Positions 51,859-60,119 of a DNA stretch of 62,771 nucleotides are shown here, in pieces. This DNA is from Candidatus Acetothermia bacterium (lineage in GTDB: Bacteria; Bipolaricaulota; Bipolaricaulia; RBG-16-55-9; DRXL01). The stretch covers positions 1 to 62,771 of the forward strand of contig JAJHSH010000005.1 in NCBI GenBank assembly GCA_022683945.1. Reading direction: 5' to 3'. The translations under genes and the position numbers were made by a program. Within the stretch, counting starts at the first letter, position 1, and the number at the start of each line of letters is the position of its first letter. The notes under the pieces were generated by a model that was not told where the DNA came from, made no database searches, and worked only from the letters and a program-made list of their open reading frames with translations.

Positions 51859-53829
51859 ATGGAGAAATCTACACAGACTATTGCAGCGCTGCTGGAGGAG
51901 GAGCGGACGTTTTCCCCGCCGGAAGCGTTCGCGCAACAGGCCCACGCCAAGGATACCAAGATCTATGAACAAGCCGCGAGAAATCGCGAGGCTTTCTGGG
52001 CCGCCGCGGCCAACGAACTCGATTGGTTCCAAAGATGGGATAGAGTCTTGGAATGGAATCCCCCGTGGGCCAAATGGTTTGTAAACGGGAAACTCAACGC
52101 TTCGTATAACTGCATAGACCGACACTTAAAGACGTGGCGGCGCAACAAAGCGGCGCTCATCTGGGAAGGCGAGCCGGGCGACGAGCGCGTGCTCACCTAT
52201 CAAGATTTGCACCGTGAAGTCTCCAAGTTCGCCAATGTTTTAAAGAAGCTGGGCGTCAAGAAGGGGGATCGCGTGGCCATCTACATGCCGATGATCCCAG
52301 AACTCCCCATCGCGACGTTGGCCTGCGCGCGCATCGGTGCAGTTCACAGCGTCGTCTTCGGTGGCTTCTCTGCCGAGGCCCTCAGAGACCGCATCAACGA
52401 CGCGCAGGCGAAGGTGCTCATCACGGCCGACGGCGGCTGGCGACGCGGCCAAGTCGTCCCCCTGAAGAAGAACGCCGATGAAGCTCTCAAAAACACGCCG
52501 TCTATTGAGAGCGTAGTGGTCGTCCGCCGGGTTGGGGAGGCCGCTTCGATCTCCCTGGACAGTCAGGGGCCTCGCCGGGAGTTCTGGTGGCACGACCTGA
52601 TGCGCAACGTTTCTATGGATTGCCCGCCCGAACCGATGGACTCCGAAGATATGCTCTTTATTCTCTATACGTCGGGGACGACGGGCAAGCCCAAGGGCGT
52701 CGTCCACACGACCGGAGGTTACTTAGTTGGCGTCGCTCTCACCCACAAGTGGGTCTTCGACATCAAAGACGAAGACGTCTTCTTCTGCACAGCAGATATT
52801 GGCTGGGTGACCGGGCACAGCTATATGGTCTATGGGCCGCTGGCCAACGGCACGACAACCGTCATGTTCGAAGGCGTGCCCGATTACCCCGATAAAGATC
52901 GCTTCTGGGCTATTGTCGAAAAATATCGCGCGACGATTTTATACACAGCGCCCACGGCGATTCGCACGTTTATGCGCTGGGGCGAAGAGTATCCCAAGAG
53001 ACACGATCTCTCGTCACTGAGGTTGCTGGGGTCGGTGGGCGAGCCGATCAATCCTGAAGCGTGGATCTGGTATCACAGAGTCATCGGCAGCGAGCGCTGC
53101 CCCATTGTAGACACGTGGTGGCAGACCGAGACCGGACATATTCTCATCACGCCGCTGCCCGGAGTTTCTACGCTCAAGCCCGCTTCGGCCAATAAGCCCT
53201 TCCCCGGCATCGAAGCCGAAGTCTTAGATGAAGCCGGTCGCCCTGTGCCGCCGGGCAGCGGAGCAGGGTATCTCGTCATTACGAAGCCCTGGCCGGGAAT
53301 GCTGCGCACTCTGTACAACGACCCCGAACGCTATAAACAAGCCTACTGGAGCAAGTACCCCGGAATTTATCTCACCGGCGACGGCTGCAAGATAGACCAA
53401 GACGGCGACTTCTGGCTTCTCGGGCGCATTGACGACGTGCTGAACGTCTCTGGACACCGAATCAGCACAATGGAAGTCGAGAGCGCTCTGGTAGATCACC
53501 AAGCGGTCGCGGAAGCCGCGGCCATCGGCAAGAATCACGAAGTGAAGGGACAAGCCGTCTCGGCGTTTGTGACGCTGCGAGCGGGCCACAAGCCATCTCC
53601 AGAACTGGCCGATGAACTGAAGAAGCACGTCACTAAAAAGATCGGCGCGATCGCGCGCCCCGATGATATCTTCTTCACGGCGGAGCTGCCCAAGACCCGG
53701 TCGGGAAAGATCATGCGCCGGCTTCTGCGAGACATCGCCGAGGGCCGAGCGCTGGGGGATACGACGACGCTGGCCGACCCCAACGTGATCGCACAATTGA
53801 AGAGCCAGTATGAATCGAGTGAGGGATAG
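51859..53829 (+). CDS. acs: Acetyl-CoA synthetase
   Basis: About 656 residues from ATG 51859 (GGAG 11 nt upstream; 51850 and 51847 are alternatives). AMP-forming ligase of acetate, ATP and CoA. Signature [20 protein letters not shown] near 274, [13 protein letters not shown] near 420, [34 protein letters not shown] near 510 and the C-terminal lysine in [14 protein letters not shown] near 618, the residue acetylated in regulated Acs. PDNNYNC-like substrate loops are intact. An OFA-type transporter and an AcuB-like protein follow, so acetate or another short acid is probably imported and activated by this cluster. Confidence 0.96.
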   Translation: MEKSTQTIAALLEEERTFSPPEAFAQQAHAKDTKIYEQAARNREAFWAAAANELDWFQRWDRVLEWNPPWAKWFVNGKLNASYNCIDRHLKTWRRNKAALIWEGEPGDERVLTYQDLHREVSKFANVLKKLGVKKGDRVAIYMPMIPELPIATLACARIGAVHSVVFGGFSAEALRDRINDAQAKVLITADGGWRRGQVVPLKKNADEALKNTPSIESVVVVRRVGEAASISLDSQGPRREFWWHDLMRNVSMDCPPEPMDSEDMLFILYTSGTTGKPKGVVHTTGGYLVGVALTHKWVFDIKDEDVFFCTADIGWVTGHSYMVYGPLANGTTTVMFEGVPDYPDKDRFWAIVEKYRATILYTAPTAIRTFMRWGEEYPKRHDLSSLRLLGSVGEPINPEAWIWYHRVIGSERCPIVDTWWQTETGHILITPLPGVSTLKPASANKPFPGIEAEVLDEAGRPVPPGSGAGYLVITKPWPGMLRTLYNDPERYKQAYWSKYPGIYLTGDGCKIDQDGDFWLLGRIDDVLNVSGHRISTMEVESALVDHQAVAEAAAIGKNHEVKGQAVSAFVTLRAGHKPSPELADELKKHVTKKIGAIARPDDIFFTAELPKTRSGKIMRRLLRDIAEGRALGDTTTLADPNVIAQLKSQYESSEG

Positions 53830-53865
53830 AATCTCAAGTCTCTCTTCTCCAATGCGGGAAGGGGG

Positions 53866-53916
53866 ACCCTCACCCTGCACCCTCTCCCTTCAAGGGAGAG
53901 GGATGGGGTGAGGGTT
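53866..53916. repeat. Family-1 palindromic repeat between acs and the transporter
   Basis: Outer CCCTCACCC / GGGTGAGGG and inner CCCTCTCCCTT / AAGGGAGAGGG. The cleanest copy in the window. Confidence 0.85.
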
Positions 53917-53938
53917 GGAGATATAGAAAGAGAACTCT

Positions 53939-55192
53939 ATGAAAACTTCTCTCAATGCGACAGTCGTTAGCGTACAAGAAGAACGCTTGCCCAATCGCTG
54001 GCTCTTCGTCGTCGCAGCGGTCTTGATGCAATTAGGGTTAGGCAACGTCTACGCCTGGAGCATCTTCAGAAATCCCCTGATGAGCTTGCACGGCTGGACC
54101 ATTCAAGAAGCAACGATGCCCTTCACCCTCTGCGTCGTCTTCTTCGCCGTAGGGATGATCGTCGCCGGGCGCTGGCAGGATCGCGTCGGGCCGCGCATCG
54201 TAGCAGTGACCGGGGGAATTCTCTTGAGCGCGGGTTTTCTCTTAGCCAGCCAACTGGGACAGACTCTGCTGGGACTTTATCTCACTTATGGGGTTCTGGT
54301 CGGGCTGGGCGTCGGCTTTGCCTATGTCACCCCGATTGCGACCTGTGTGAAGTGGTTCCCCGACATGCGGGGGTTTATCACGGGTTTGGCAGTGCTGGGG
54401 TTTGGCGCAGGTTCTCTCATCGTCGCGCCGGTGGGGACGACACTGATCTCGCAGATTGGCGTCTATGGGACCTTGGCGGTCTTCGGCGTGACCTTCGGAC
54501 TTCTTGTCATGCTCACAGGGGCGATGCTGCGCAACCCACCGACCGGCTGGAAGCCCGCGGGCTGGACGCCCCCGGCCAACGGCCCGGGCTCCCAAGAGCA
54601 CAGAGACCATCCGCCCTCGCAGATGGCCAAAACTTTTCAGTTTTATTTGCTATGGGTCGTCTTTCTCTTCTGGGCCGGTGTAGGTCTGATGGTGATCTCA
54701 CAAGCCGTCCCGATGGGCCAAGAGCTCGCGGATCTGAGCGCGCCGGTTGCTGCGGGAGCCTTGGGCGTGATGTCCATTCTCAATGGCTTGGGACGACCGG
54801 CTTTTGGGTTTGTCTCTGATAAGATCGGTCGAATCGGAGCGACACTCTTAGCCCAAGCGGTCTTCATCGTGACGCTGCTCTTGGTTCTCCCCAACGCGCG
54901 GGATTTTGCGCTCTATACGCTGGGGATCAGTCTGATCGGCTTTGCCTATGGCGGAAGTCTATCGGTCTTGCCGGCGTTCATCGCGGACTATTACGGGACA
55001 AAGCACTTGGGCATCAATTACGGCTGGGTCTTCTCAGCGTGGGGTGCGGCGGGCGTTCTGGGGCCGATTATCGGAGCGCAGGTGCGCGCGGCCACAGGAG
55101 CCTGGGGCGGGGCTTTTATGGTGCTCGCCATCTTGAGCGCCGTTGCGGCTCTTTTGATCTTGATCGCCAAGCCGCCCCGAAGCAGAGGCTAG
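53939..55192 (+). CDS. MFS transporter, oxalate/formate antiporter (OFA) family
   Basis: 417 residues with twelve predicted helices. N-terminal RWLFVVAAVLMQLGLGNVYAWSIF is the OFA signature; GRWQDRVGPRIVAVTGGIL and GFVSDKIGRIGATL are the MFS loop motifs after helices 2 and 8. OFA members exchange oxalate, formate, pyruvate or related monocarboxylates. Next to acs, acetate or a similar acid is a reasonable substrate. The start has only a weak purine-rich site (AGAAAGAGAA). No truncation seen. Confidence 0.88.
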   Translation: MKTSLNATVVSVQEERLPNRWLFVVAAVLMQLGLGNVYAWSIFRNPLMSLHGWTIQEATMPFTLCVVFFAVGMIVAGRWQDRVGPRIVAVTGGILLSAGFLLASQLGQTLLGLYLTYGVLVGLGVGFAYVTPIATCVKWFPDMRGFITGLAVLGFGAGSLIVAPVGTTLISQIGVYGTLAVFGVTFGLLVMLTGAMLRNPPTGWKPAGWTPPANGPGSQEHRDHPPSQMAKTFQFYLLWVVFLFWAGVGLMVISQAVPMGQELADLSAPVAAGALGVMSILNGLGRPAFGFVSDKIGRIGATLLAQAVFIVTLLLVLPNARDFALYTLGISLIGFAYGGSLSVLPAFIADYYGTKHLGINYGWVFSAWGAAGVLGPIIGAQVRAATGAWGGAFMVLAILSAVAALLILIAKPPRSRG

Positions 55193-55197
55193 AAAGA

Positions 55198-55869
55198 TCA
55201 CGGCTCCCAGCCGTTGGTGTTCTGTGCATCGAGCACGTTGATCTTCTTCTCTTTGAGGTCTTTGACGATCTTGCGCCAATCGTAGGTGTCAATCTTGAGG
55301 ACGACGACGGCGTGACCCGGCGTCGTGCGACACTCTTCGCAGGTGACGATGCTCAGCACATTGGCTTCGTACTCGCGAAGGACTTCCAATGCTTCAGCGA
55401 GAGCACCGGGGCGGTCTTCCAGCTCCACCGTGATCCGCGTGCCCTTTTTGTAAACTCCAAGCAGTTCTAAGAGAATCTTAAAAACATCGGATTCGGTGAT
55501 GATGCCCACCAACTGATGACCCTCGACGACGGGCAGGCCGCCGACTTTGTGCTTGCGCATGAGCAGAGCCGCTCGCTCGATAGGATCGTTCGGACTGACC
55601 GTAATCAAATCTTCGGCTTTGACCATGATCTGTCCCACGGTCGTTCGCGCCAGAAGATAGTTCAGCTCCCAGATGCTGAGCGTCGTGGCATCCGACGGTC
55701 CGGCTTCTTGGATGTCGTTCTTGGTGACGATCCCCATCAGCTTGCCGCGCTTGTTCACCACGGGCAGCCGACGCACAGAGTGGCGCTTCATCATCTCTTG
55801 GGCTTCGAGAATGGGCGTCTCCGGGGGCACGGTCACCAGATCGGCAGTCATCCACATCCGCACGAACAT
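55198..55869 (-). CDS. CBS-ACT domain protein, AcuB-like
   Basis: 223 residues from ATG 55869, GGAGGA 8 nt upstream. Two CBS domains (MTADLVTVPPETPILEAQEMMKRHSVRRLPVV near residue 7 and MVKAEDLITVSPNDPIERAALLM near 82) plus a C-terminal ACT domain (ITVELEDRPGALAEALEVLREYEANV near 146). That is the layout of AcuB in Bacillus, encoded with acetyl-CoA synthetase regulators. CBS modules bind adenosyl ligands. Convergent with the OFA transporter and close to acs, it probably senses energy state in acetate metabolism, though its exact role is unproven. Confidence 0.9.
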   Translation of the reverse strand: MFVRMWMTADLVTVPPETPILEAQEMMKRHSVRRLPVVNKRGKLMGIVTKNDIQEAGPSDATTLSIWELNYLLARTTVGQIMVKAEDLITVSPNDPIERAALLMRKHKVGGLPVVEGHQLVGIITESDVFKILLELLGVYKKGTRITVELEDRPGALAEALEVLREYEANVLSIVTCEECRTTPGHAVVVLKIDTYDWRKIVKDLKEKKINVLDAQNTNGWEP

Positions 55870-55897
55870 CACTCATCGTCCTCCTATTAGATTCACG

Positions 55898-56608
55898 TTA
55901 GAAGCGCTTGGGTGCAGGCGGAAGATCAGAGTGCAAATAGTTCTTTATAAGGCTCGACGGCAGCCGCCAGTCTTTGGGAACTCCTCCGTGAACGATATGC
56001 GCTTGGGTGTAGACTCCTCCGGCGAAGAGCAAGCGCGCGACAAACGTCGCGCAGTTGAAGCCCAAGAGACTATACGGCACGGCTTCGCCATACCATGCCT
56101 TGCGCCCGGGTCTGGTCAAGACGGGATCGGGATGGAGCTGCGCAATATAGTCAGTGAGCGTCCGGAGAATGCGCTGAGCTTGTTCTGTGCTGATGCGAAT
56201 GATCAGCTTCAGATCAGGGCTAGAGAGAAAGCGCTCACGGGTCATCCCCGGCTCACGCAAAATATCCCATTCGATGATGCTGCCCGCCTGAGTCGTGAAG
56301 AGCAATCTTAGATAGTACAAGAGTCGCTCCAGCCCTTGATAGTTTTCCGGATTGACATATTGCTTGCGATAGTGTTCTGCTGCTCCAAAGGCGTAGACTT
56401 TGATCCCCGGCGGCTCTCTCTCGAAGTCGTCCATGCCCAGAGCGACGTGCCAGAATCCGCCGATCAGATATAAATTGACGCCCGATTCTTCCCACGCCCC
56501 CATGACCCGCACAAAATAGAGATTGACCGAAGACCCCATCGTCAAGACAAACAGGGCCGTCAGCAGCAAAACCCGTTTGAGCTGGGCTCGGCGATCTGGC
56601 TGCTTCAT
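55898..56608 (-). CDS. Membrane-anchored protein with a permuted papain-like (NlpC/P60-type) fold
   Basis: 236 residues. An N-terminal hydrophobic segment (about 12-32) anchors or exports it. The possible active-site pair is a His in IGGFWHVALGMDD near residue 54 and, later, a Cys in SLLGFNCATFVARLLFAGG near 185, the His-before-Cys order of circularly permuted NlpC/P60, LRAT or DUF4105-like peptidases and acyltransferases. Ser-rich and Pro-rich ends are low in homology. I cannot name a family; the substrate could be peptidoglycan peptides or lipid. Independently transcribed on the minus strand. Confidence 0.55.
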   Translation of the reverse strand: MKQPDRRAQLKRVLLLTALFVLTMGSSVNLYFVRVMGAWEESGVNLYLIGGFWHVALGMDDFEREPPGIKVYAFGAAEHYRKQYVNPENYQGLERLLYYLRLLFTTQAGSIIEWDILREPGMTRERFLSSPDLKLIIRISTEQAQRILRTLTDYIAQLHPDPVLTRPGRKAWYGEAVPYSLLGFNCATFVARLLFAGGVYTQAHIVHGGVPKDWRLPSSLIKNYLHSDLPPAPKRF

Positions 56609-56692
56609 AAGTCAGTCTTATTATACAGCATAACGAGCGAGGGTCGTCAAAAAGTTGCGCGGCTTGATGCCTCGGCACAGGAGAGAATCGGT

Positions 56693-56770
56693 CACCGGAT
56701 GCTTCAGCATCCGGCTCAGCAGATGAAAGCCCGCTCAAGCGGGCTGTGAGCGTGCTTGAGCACGCTTCCA
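56693..56770. repeat. Family-2 hairpin cluster (three hairpins)
   Basis: CACCGGATGCTTCAGCATCCGG, AGCCCGCTCAAGCGGGCT and GCGTGCTTGAGCACGC in a row. The first two have the same order and near-identical linker as inside gyrA at 36564. Confidence 0.8.
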
Positions 56771-56793
56771 TGCTCATCCGTTGACCGATAACT

Positions 56794-57942
56794 TTACGGA
56801 TCGTAGGGATCGTCGCAAACGGGATAGAGCGGATGATCTTCAGGACAATAGACTATGGGCGGTTCTTCGGGTCTTTCCATCGGGTCTTCGGGATCTTCAG
56901 GCTCTTCTGTTGGCGGTGTGACGATGGCTATCTCTTCTTCTGGCGCAGGGCATGGACGCCCCAGCAACGGACACAAAAAGCTCTGGAAGCCAAATCTGAA
57001 AGACCCCTCAAAGCGATGTGTCAAGTCCAGTTCCGGGTGCGTCAAGAGCGCATAGTCTATCTGAATACCCCGTAGGCGCACCCCCACCCCGACGCTGACC
57101 TGCACCAAGAGCGGATTGACGAAAAGCCCGCCGCGCAGCGCGATCTGCTGCACGCCCGCGCGCGCCAAAGCCCCGTTGGTCAGTCTATACTCGCCCCCCA
57201 AATGGAGCGTCCCGTTCGCCTCTAAGTCGGCAGCGATAGTTGCCGTTGGCATCGGACTGAGCGATACTCCCAGACGAATCCCCATGGGGAAACTCTCGCG
57301 ATGGCCGCTCCCATAGGTGACGCCCAGATTGAGCAAGTTCTCCAAGACGAGGCCGAGGCGCAGCCCGCCCAGAGCGCCGCCGTTGAGCTTATAAAAGAAC
57401 GATGGCTCTAGGGAAAAACCGGCGCCGCTGCCTTCGGGCAGCGTGTTGGTAGAGAGAATTTTCAAGCGCAAGCCGACCGCGAGATTGCTCAACGCGCTCA
57501 GGCCCGCTCCCAAGGGCAAGTCGCCCAGCGAGAGGCCACCCGCTATAGTAAACCCGACTTGAGAATAGTCAAACGAGCCGTTCTGCACGGGCTGGTTATT
57601 CTCATCGCGCCAGTGAATCTGAGAGATATTCAGAAAGACCAGGCCGACGCCCAGATTTCTTCCGCCGGCGAGGGCCGATCCCGATAGTGCTCGCCCAAAG
57701 CGCGATTCGATCATCCCTTGGACGCTGGCGCGCTCCAAGAACGCCAACGCCGCGGGGTTATAGACGACCGCGTAGGCGTCGTCGGCCAGCCCCGTAAAGG
57801 CGCCGCCCATCGCCGCGGGGCGAGCGCCGCGCTCCAGCTCATAGAGCGAGAGCAGAGACTCTTGAGCCGAGACCGCGCTGGCACTGAGCCATACCAGCAG
57901 AGCTGCTAGCAGAACAGAGAACTTCTTAAAGTACTCTCGCAT
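56794..57942 (-). CDS. PorV/PorQ-family outer-membrane beta-barrel protein (copy 1)
   Basis: 382 residues with a signal peptide (LLAALLVWLSASAVSAQ). The UPF0164/PorV/PorQ hallmark GARPAAMGGAFTGLADDAYAVVYNPAAL follows, then about 14 alternating beta strands rich in GLxLGxVL. The barrel ends near residue 305; a Pro/Glu-rich tail with four Cys (CPLLGRPCP, YCPEDH, VCDDP) follows, absent in copy 2. In Bacteroidetes PorV shuttles and anchors type IX-secreted proteins. It is adjacent to a secreted cohesin-PKD protein with a sorting-like tail, forming a two-gene module that is duplicated. Confidence 0.88.
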   Translation of the reverse strand: MREYFKKFSVLLAALLVWLSASAVSAQESLLSLYELERGARPAAMGGAFTGLADDAYAVVYNPAALAFLERASVQGMIESRFGRALSGSALAGGRNLGVGLVFLNISQIHWRDENNQPVQNGSFDYSQVGFTIAGGLSLGDLPLGAGLSALSNLAVGLRLKILSTNTLPEGSGAGFSLEPSFFYKLNGGALGGLRLGLVLENLLNLGVTYGSGHRESFPMGIRLGVSLSPMPTATIAADLEANGTLHLGGEYRLTNGALARAGVQQIALRGGLFVNPLLVQVSVGVGVRLRGIQIDYALLTHPELDLTHRFEGSFRFGFQSFLCPLLGRPCPAPEEEIAIVTPPTEEPEDPEDPMERPEEPPIVYCPEDHPLYPVCDDPYDP

Positions 57943-57952
57943 TGCCGCCCCC

Positions 57953-59053
57953 TTACCGTTGGATCGCCAAGACGTTCACCGACGAACGAAAACTCCGTCC
58001 GTCTTGGGCGATCACCGTGAGAAGATAGAAGTACGGCCCGTTGGGCAGGGGCCGCCCGTTGCTGTCTTTCAGATCATAGACGAACTCGCTCTTAGTTATA
58101 TCTAAGTTCTTGCTGAAGACGAGCTCGCCCTTGAGATTGAAGATTTTGAGTAGAGCTTCTTGGGCCGGGCCGGGCAGGAGCCAACTGTAAACAAACTTGG
58201 TTCTCTCTCTGGCGGGGTTGGGGAAGTTTATAATCTCGACTTTGAGCTCCGTCGGCGGGCCGACGGTGACGGTCTTCTTAGTGAGACTGCTCTGTGCACC
58301 CTTGTCGTCGGTGACGATCAGTCTCACTTCAAACGTGCCTGCTGTCTGATAGACGTGTGTGGGATTCTGTTGGTTGGATTTGGTTCCGTCGCCGAAGTCC
58401 CACGCCCAAGCGACGACTTTGCCGTCGGGATCTGTAGACTTATCGGTGAACTGCACCGTCTGCCCCGCGGCGGGCTGGGCGGGCGTAAAGATAAAATCAG
58501 CAACGGGCGGCTTATTGATTTCTTCTTTGATCTCGAAGACCCCGTTGGTGATCTCTGCTGTCAGAAGCTTATAGTCAACGTCGCTCAGCACGTCTAGAGA
58601 GAGCGTGAGATCGCTCTTGTCGCCGGGCTTGCCTACAGCTTCGACGGCGAATTCTAATAAAGCTCCCGACGTGATCCCCTTGAGATTAGCTCCGTAGAGC
58701 GTCGCGGCGAACCGCACCAGCCCAGAAGTCTGACGATTGACCGCGATCACATTCGAGCCGCCTAAAATCTGCGGGAACTGCACGTCCGTGACGCTGAGCA
58801 CTTTGGGATCGTAGCGAAATTCGCCTTGTAGACTGGCGATCCCCGGATCGGGCAGACTCCCGACGGTGACTTGGATCGTCGTCTTCGTCGCCGGGGCGAC
58901 GGTCTTGCTCTCAACCGTGATCTTAGCAGTAGGGGTCTGTTGTGCCCATGCAGCTACTGTAGCTACAGCCGTGAGCCAACATAAAAATAAGAGAATTCCC
59001 ATCACGGGCCTATATTGCGACGGCAACAGGCCCGGACTTATTCTGCGCTTCAT
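57953..59053 (-). CDS. Secreted cohesin-PKD protein with a type IX-like C-terminal tail (copy 1)
   Basis: 366 residues, strong RBS (GGAGG). Signal peptide with cleavage near AAWAQ. Residues about 40-175 are a cohesin-like domain (SLQGEFRYDPKVLSVTDVQF, TSGLVRFAATLYG, LLEFAVEAVG). A PKD domain follows (about 185-270) with the diagnostic WAWDFGDGTKS. The last ~85 residues are a FlgD/Por-secretion-tail-like Ig domain: FPNPARERTKFVY, LLKIFNLKGELV, PLPNGPYFYLLTV, ending NVLAIQR. Only 10 bp separate it from the PorV-like barrel gene downstream. Likely surface-displayed and involved in protein or polysaccharide assembly. Confidence 0.87.
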   Translation of the reverse strand: MKRRISPGLLPSQYRPVMGILLFLCWLTAVATVAAWAQQTPTAKITVESKTVAPATKTTIQVTVGSLPDPGIASLQGEFRYDPKVLSVTDVQFPQILGGSNVIAVNRQTSGLVRFAATLYGANLKGITSGALLEFAVEAVGKPGDKSDLTLSLDVLSDVDYKLLTAEITNGVFEIKEEINKPPVADFIFTPAQPAAGQTVQFTDKSTDPDGKVVAWAWDFGDGTKSNQQNPTHVYQTAGTFEVRLIVTDDKGAQSSLTKKTVTVGPPTELKVEIINFPNPARERTKFVYSWLLPGPAQEALLKIFNLKGELVFSKNLDITKSEFVYDLKDSNGRPLPNGPYFYLLTVIAQDGRSFRSSVNVLAIQR

Positions 59054-59150
59054 GTGGCCTCCTCGTCCGACTGTTTTTCGAGGCTTTGAAAGAGATACAC
59101 AGCGCTATTCTACTGAATAACATCCCCCGTTGGCAGTGATGGAGATTACG

Positions 59151-60101
59151 CTAGAAACGATAAGACGCGGAGAGCCAGTGAGAGCCCCCCAGATCGGGGT
59201 GGAGGAAGAGCGCATAATCTATCTGTAAGCCGGCGAAGAGCACGCCCAATCCCAAGCTGATCCCCAGTCCGGTGCGCGTCAGCAGGCCCGCGCGCACGCT
59301 GAGCGCGTTGAGCGGCCCCAAATTCGTAAGCGTATATTCTGCCCCCAGATGAAACCCGTCGGCGAGCGAAAGATCGGTGCTCAGCGTCACCAAGCCCATC
59401 AGCGATGCAGAGGCCCCTAGACGGACGCCGATGGGGAAGTTCTCGCCCGCCGGCGCGCCAAACGCCAATCCCAACAGATTCTCTAAGACCAAACCTACGC
59501 GCACGCGATCTACAGGGCCGAACTTGCCCAAAGCCCACAAGAAAGACGGATCGAGCACAAACCCGGTGCTCCCCAAAGATTGAAATTTTACCGGATCGAA
59601 GCTGGAGATCGAGACGAATTTTAATCTCAGACCCAGAGCCAGTCCCTCGGGCAGGGCGCTCAAAAATGGCAGCGATCTCATCGGGGCGCCCCAGCCCGCG
59701 ACGAACGCCAGATTCGAATACCCAAAAGAGCTGATAGTCTTCCCCTGAGCATCTCTGCAGGGCTGATTGGCGCTGGTGAGACAGGGCACTTGACCGAAGT
59801 CAAAAAAAGTCAGCCCAGCGCCGAGGCTCCCGAAGCTGCCGTATGCACTGAAGTACGTAGATGCGCCGAAGTGCGTCTGATAGAGCAAGCTGGCTCGCCC
59901 GCCCGCAAGCGTGGCCAAGCCCGCGGGGTTATAGAAGAGCGCGTATTCGTCATCGGCAAGTCCAGAAAAAGCTTCGCCCATGCCGACGGCGCGCACCCCC
60001 GCACCGATGTCAAAGAGACTGACTAACGGGCGCGCATAGGTGGGCAGAGCTAAGAGAGTTATAACGATGAGCAGACCGAGTGTTCGGACAATTTTAGACA
60101 T
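59151..60101 (-). CDS. PorV/PorQ-family outer-membrane beta-barrel protein (copy 2)
   Basis: 316 residues, ribosome-binding site AAGGAGG. Signal peptide followed by the family motif GAGVRAVGMGEAFSGLADDEYALFYNPAGL. It ends in an aromatic OMP C-terminus (WLSASYRF), as BAM-inserted barrels do. Similar throughout to copy 1 (e.g. RVGLVLENLLGLAFGAPAGENFPIGVRLG, and IDYALFLHPDLGGSH versus IDYALLTHPELDLTH) but without its Cys-rich tail, so the two are paralogues. Transcribed after cohesin-PKD copy 2. Confidence 0.88.
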   Translation of the reverse strand: MSKIVRTLGLLIVITLLALPTYARPLVSLFDIGAGVRAVGMGEAFSGLADDEYALFYNPAGLATLAGGRASLLYQTHFGASTYFSAYGSFGSLGAGLTFFDFGQVPCLTSANQPCRDAQGKTISSFGYSNLAFVAGWGAPMRSLPFLSALPEGLALGLRLKFVSISSFDPVKFQSLGSTGFVLDPSFLWALGKFGPVDRVRVGLVLENLLGLAFGAPAGENFPIGVRLGASASLMGLVTLSTDLSLADGFHLGAEYTLTNLGPLNALSVRAGLLTRTGLGISLGLGVLFAGLQIDYALFLHPDLGGSHWLSASYRF

Positions 60102-60119
60102 CCTCTGGCTCCTCCTTGA

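Noticed and set aside
4111..53916. Family-1 palindromes considered as rho-independent terminators
   Set aside because: No T-runs follow them, several lie within coding sequence, and copies occur where termination would break an operon.
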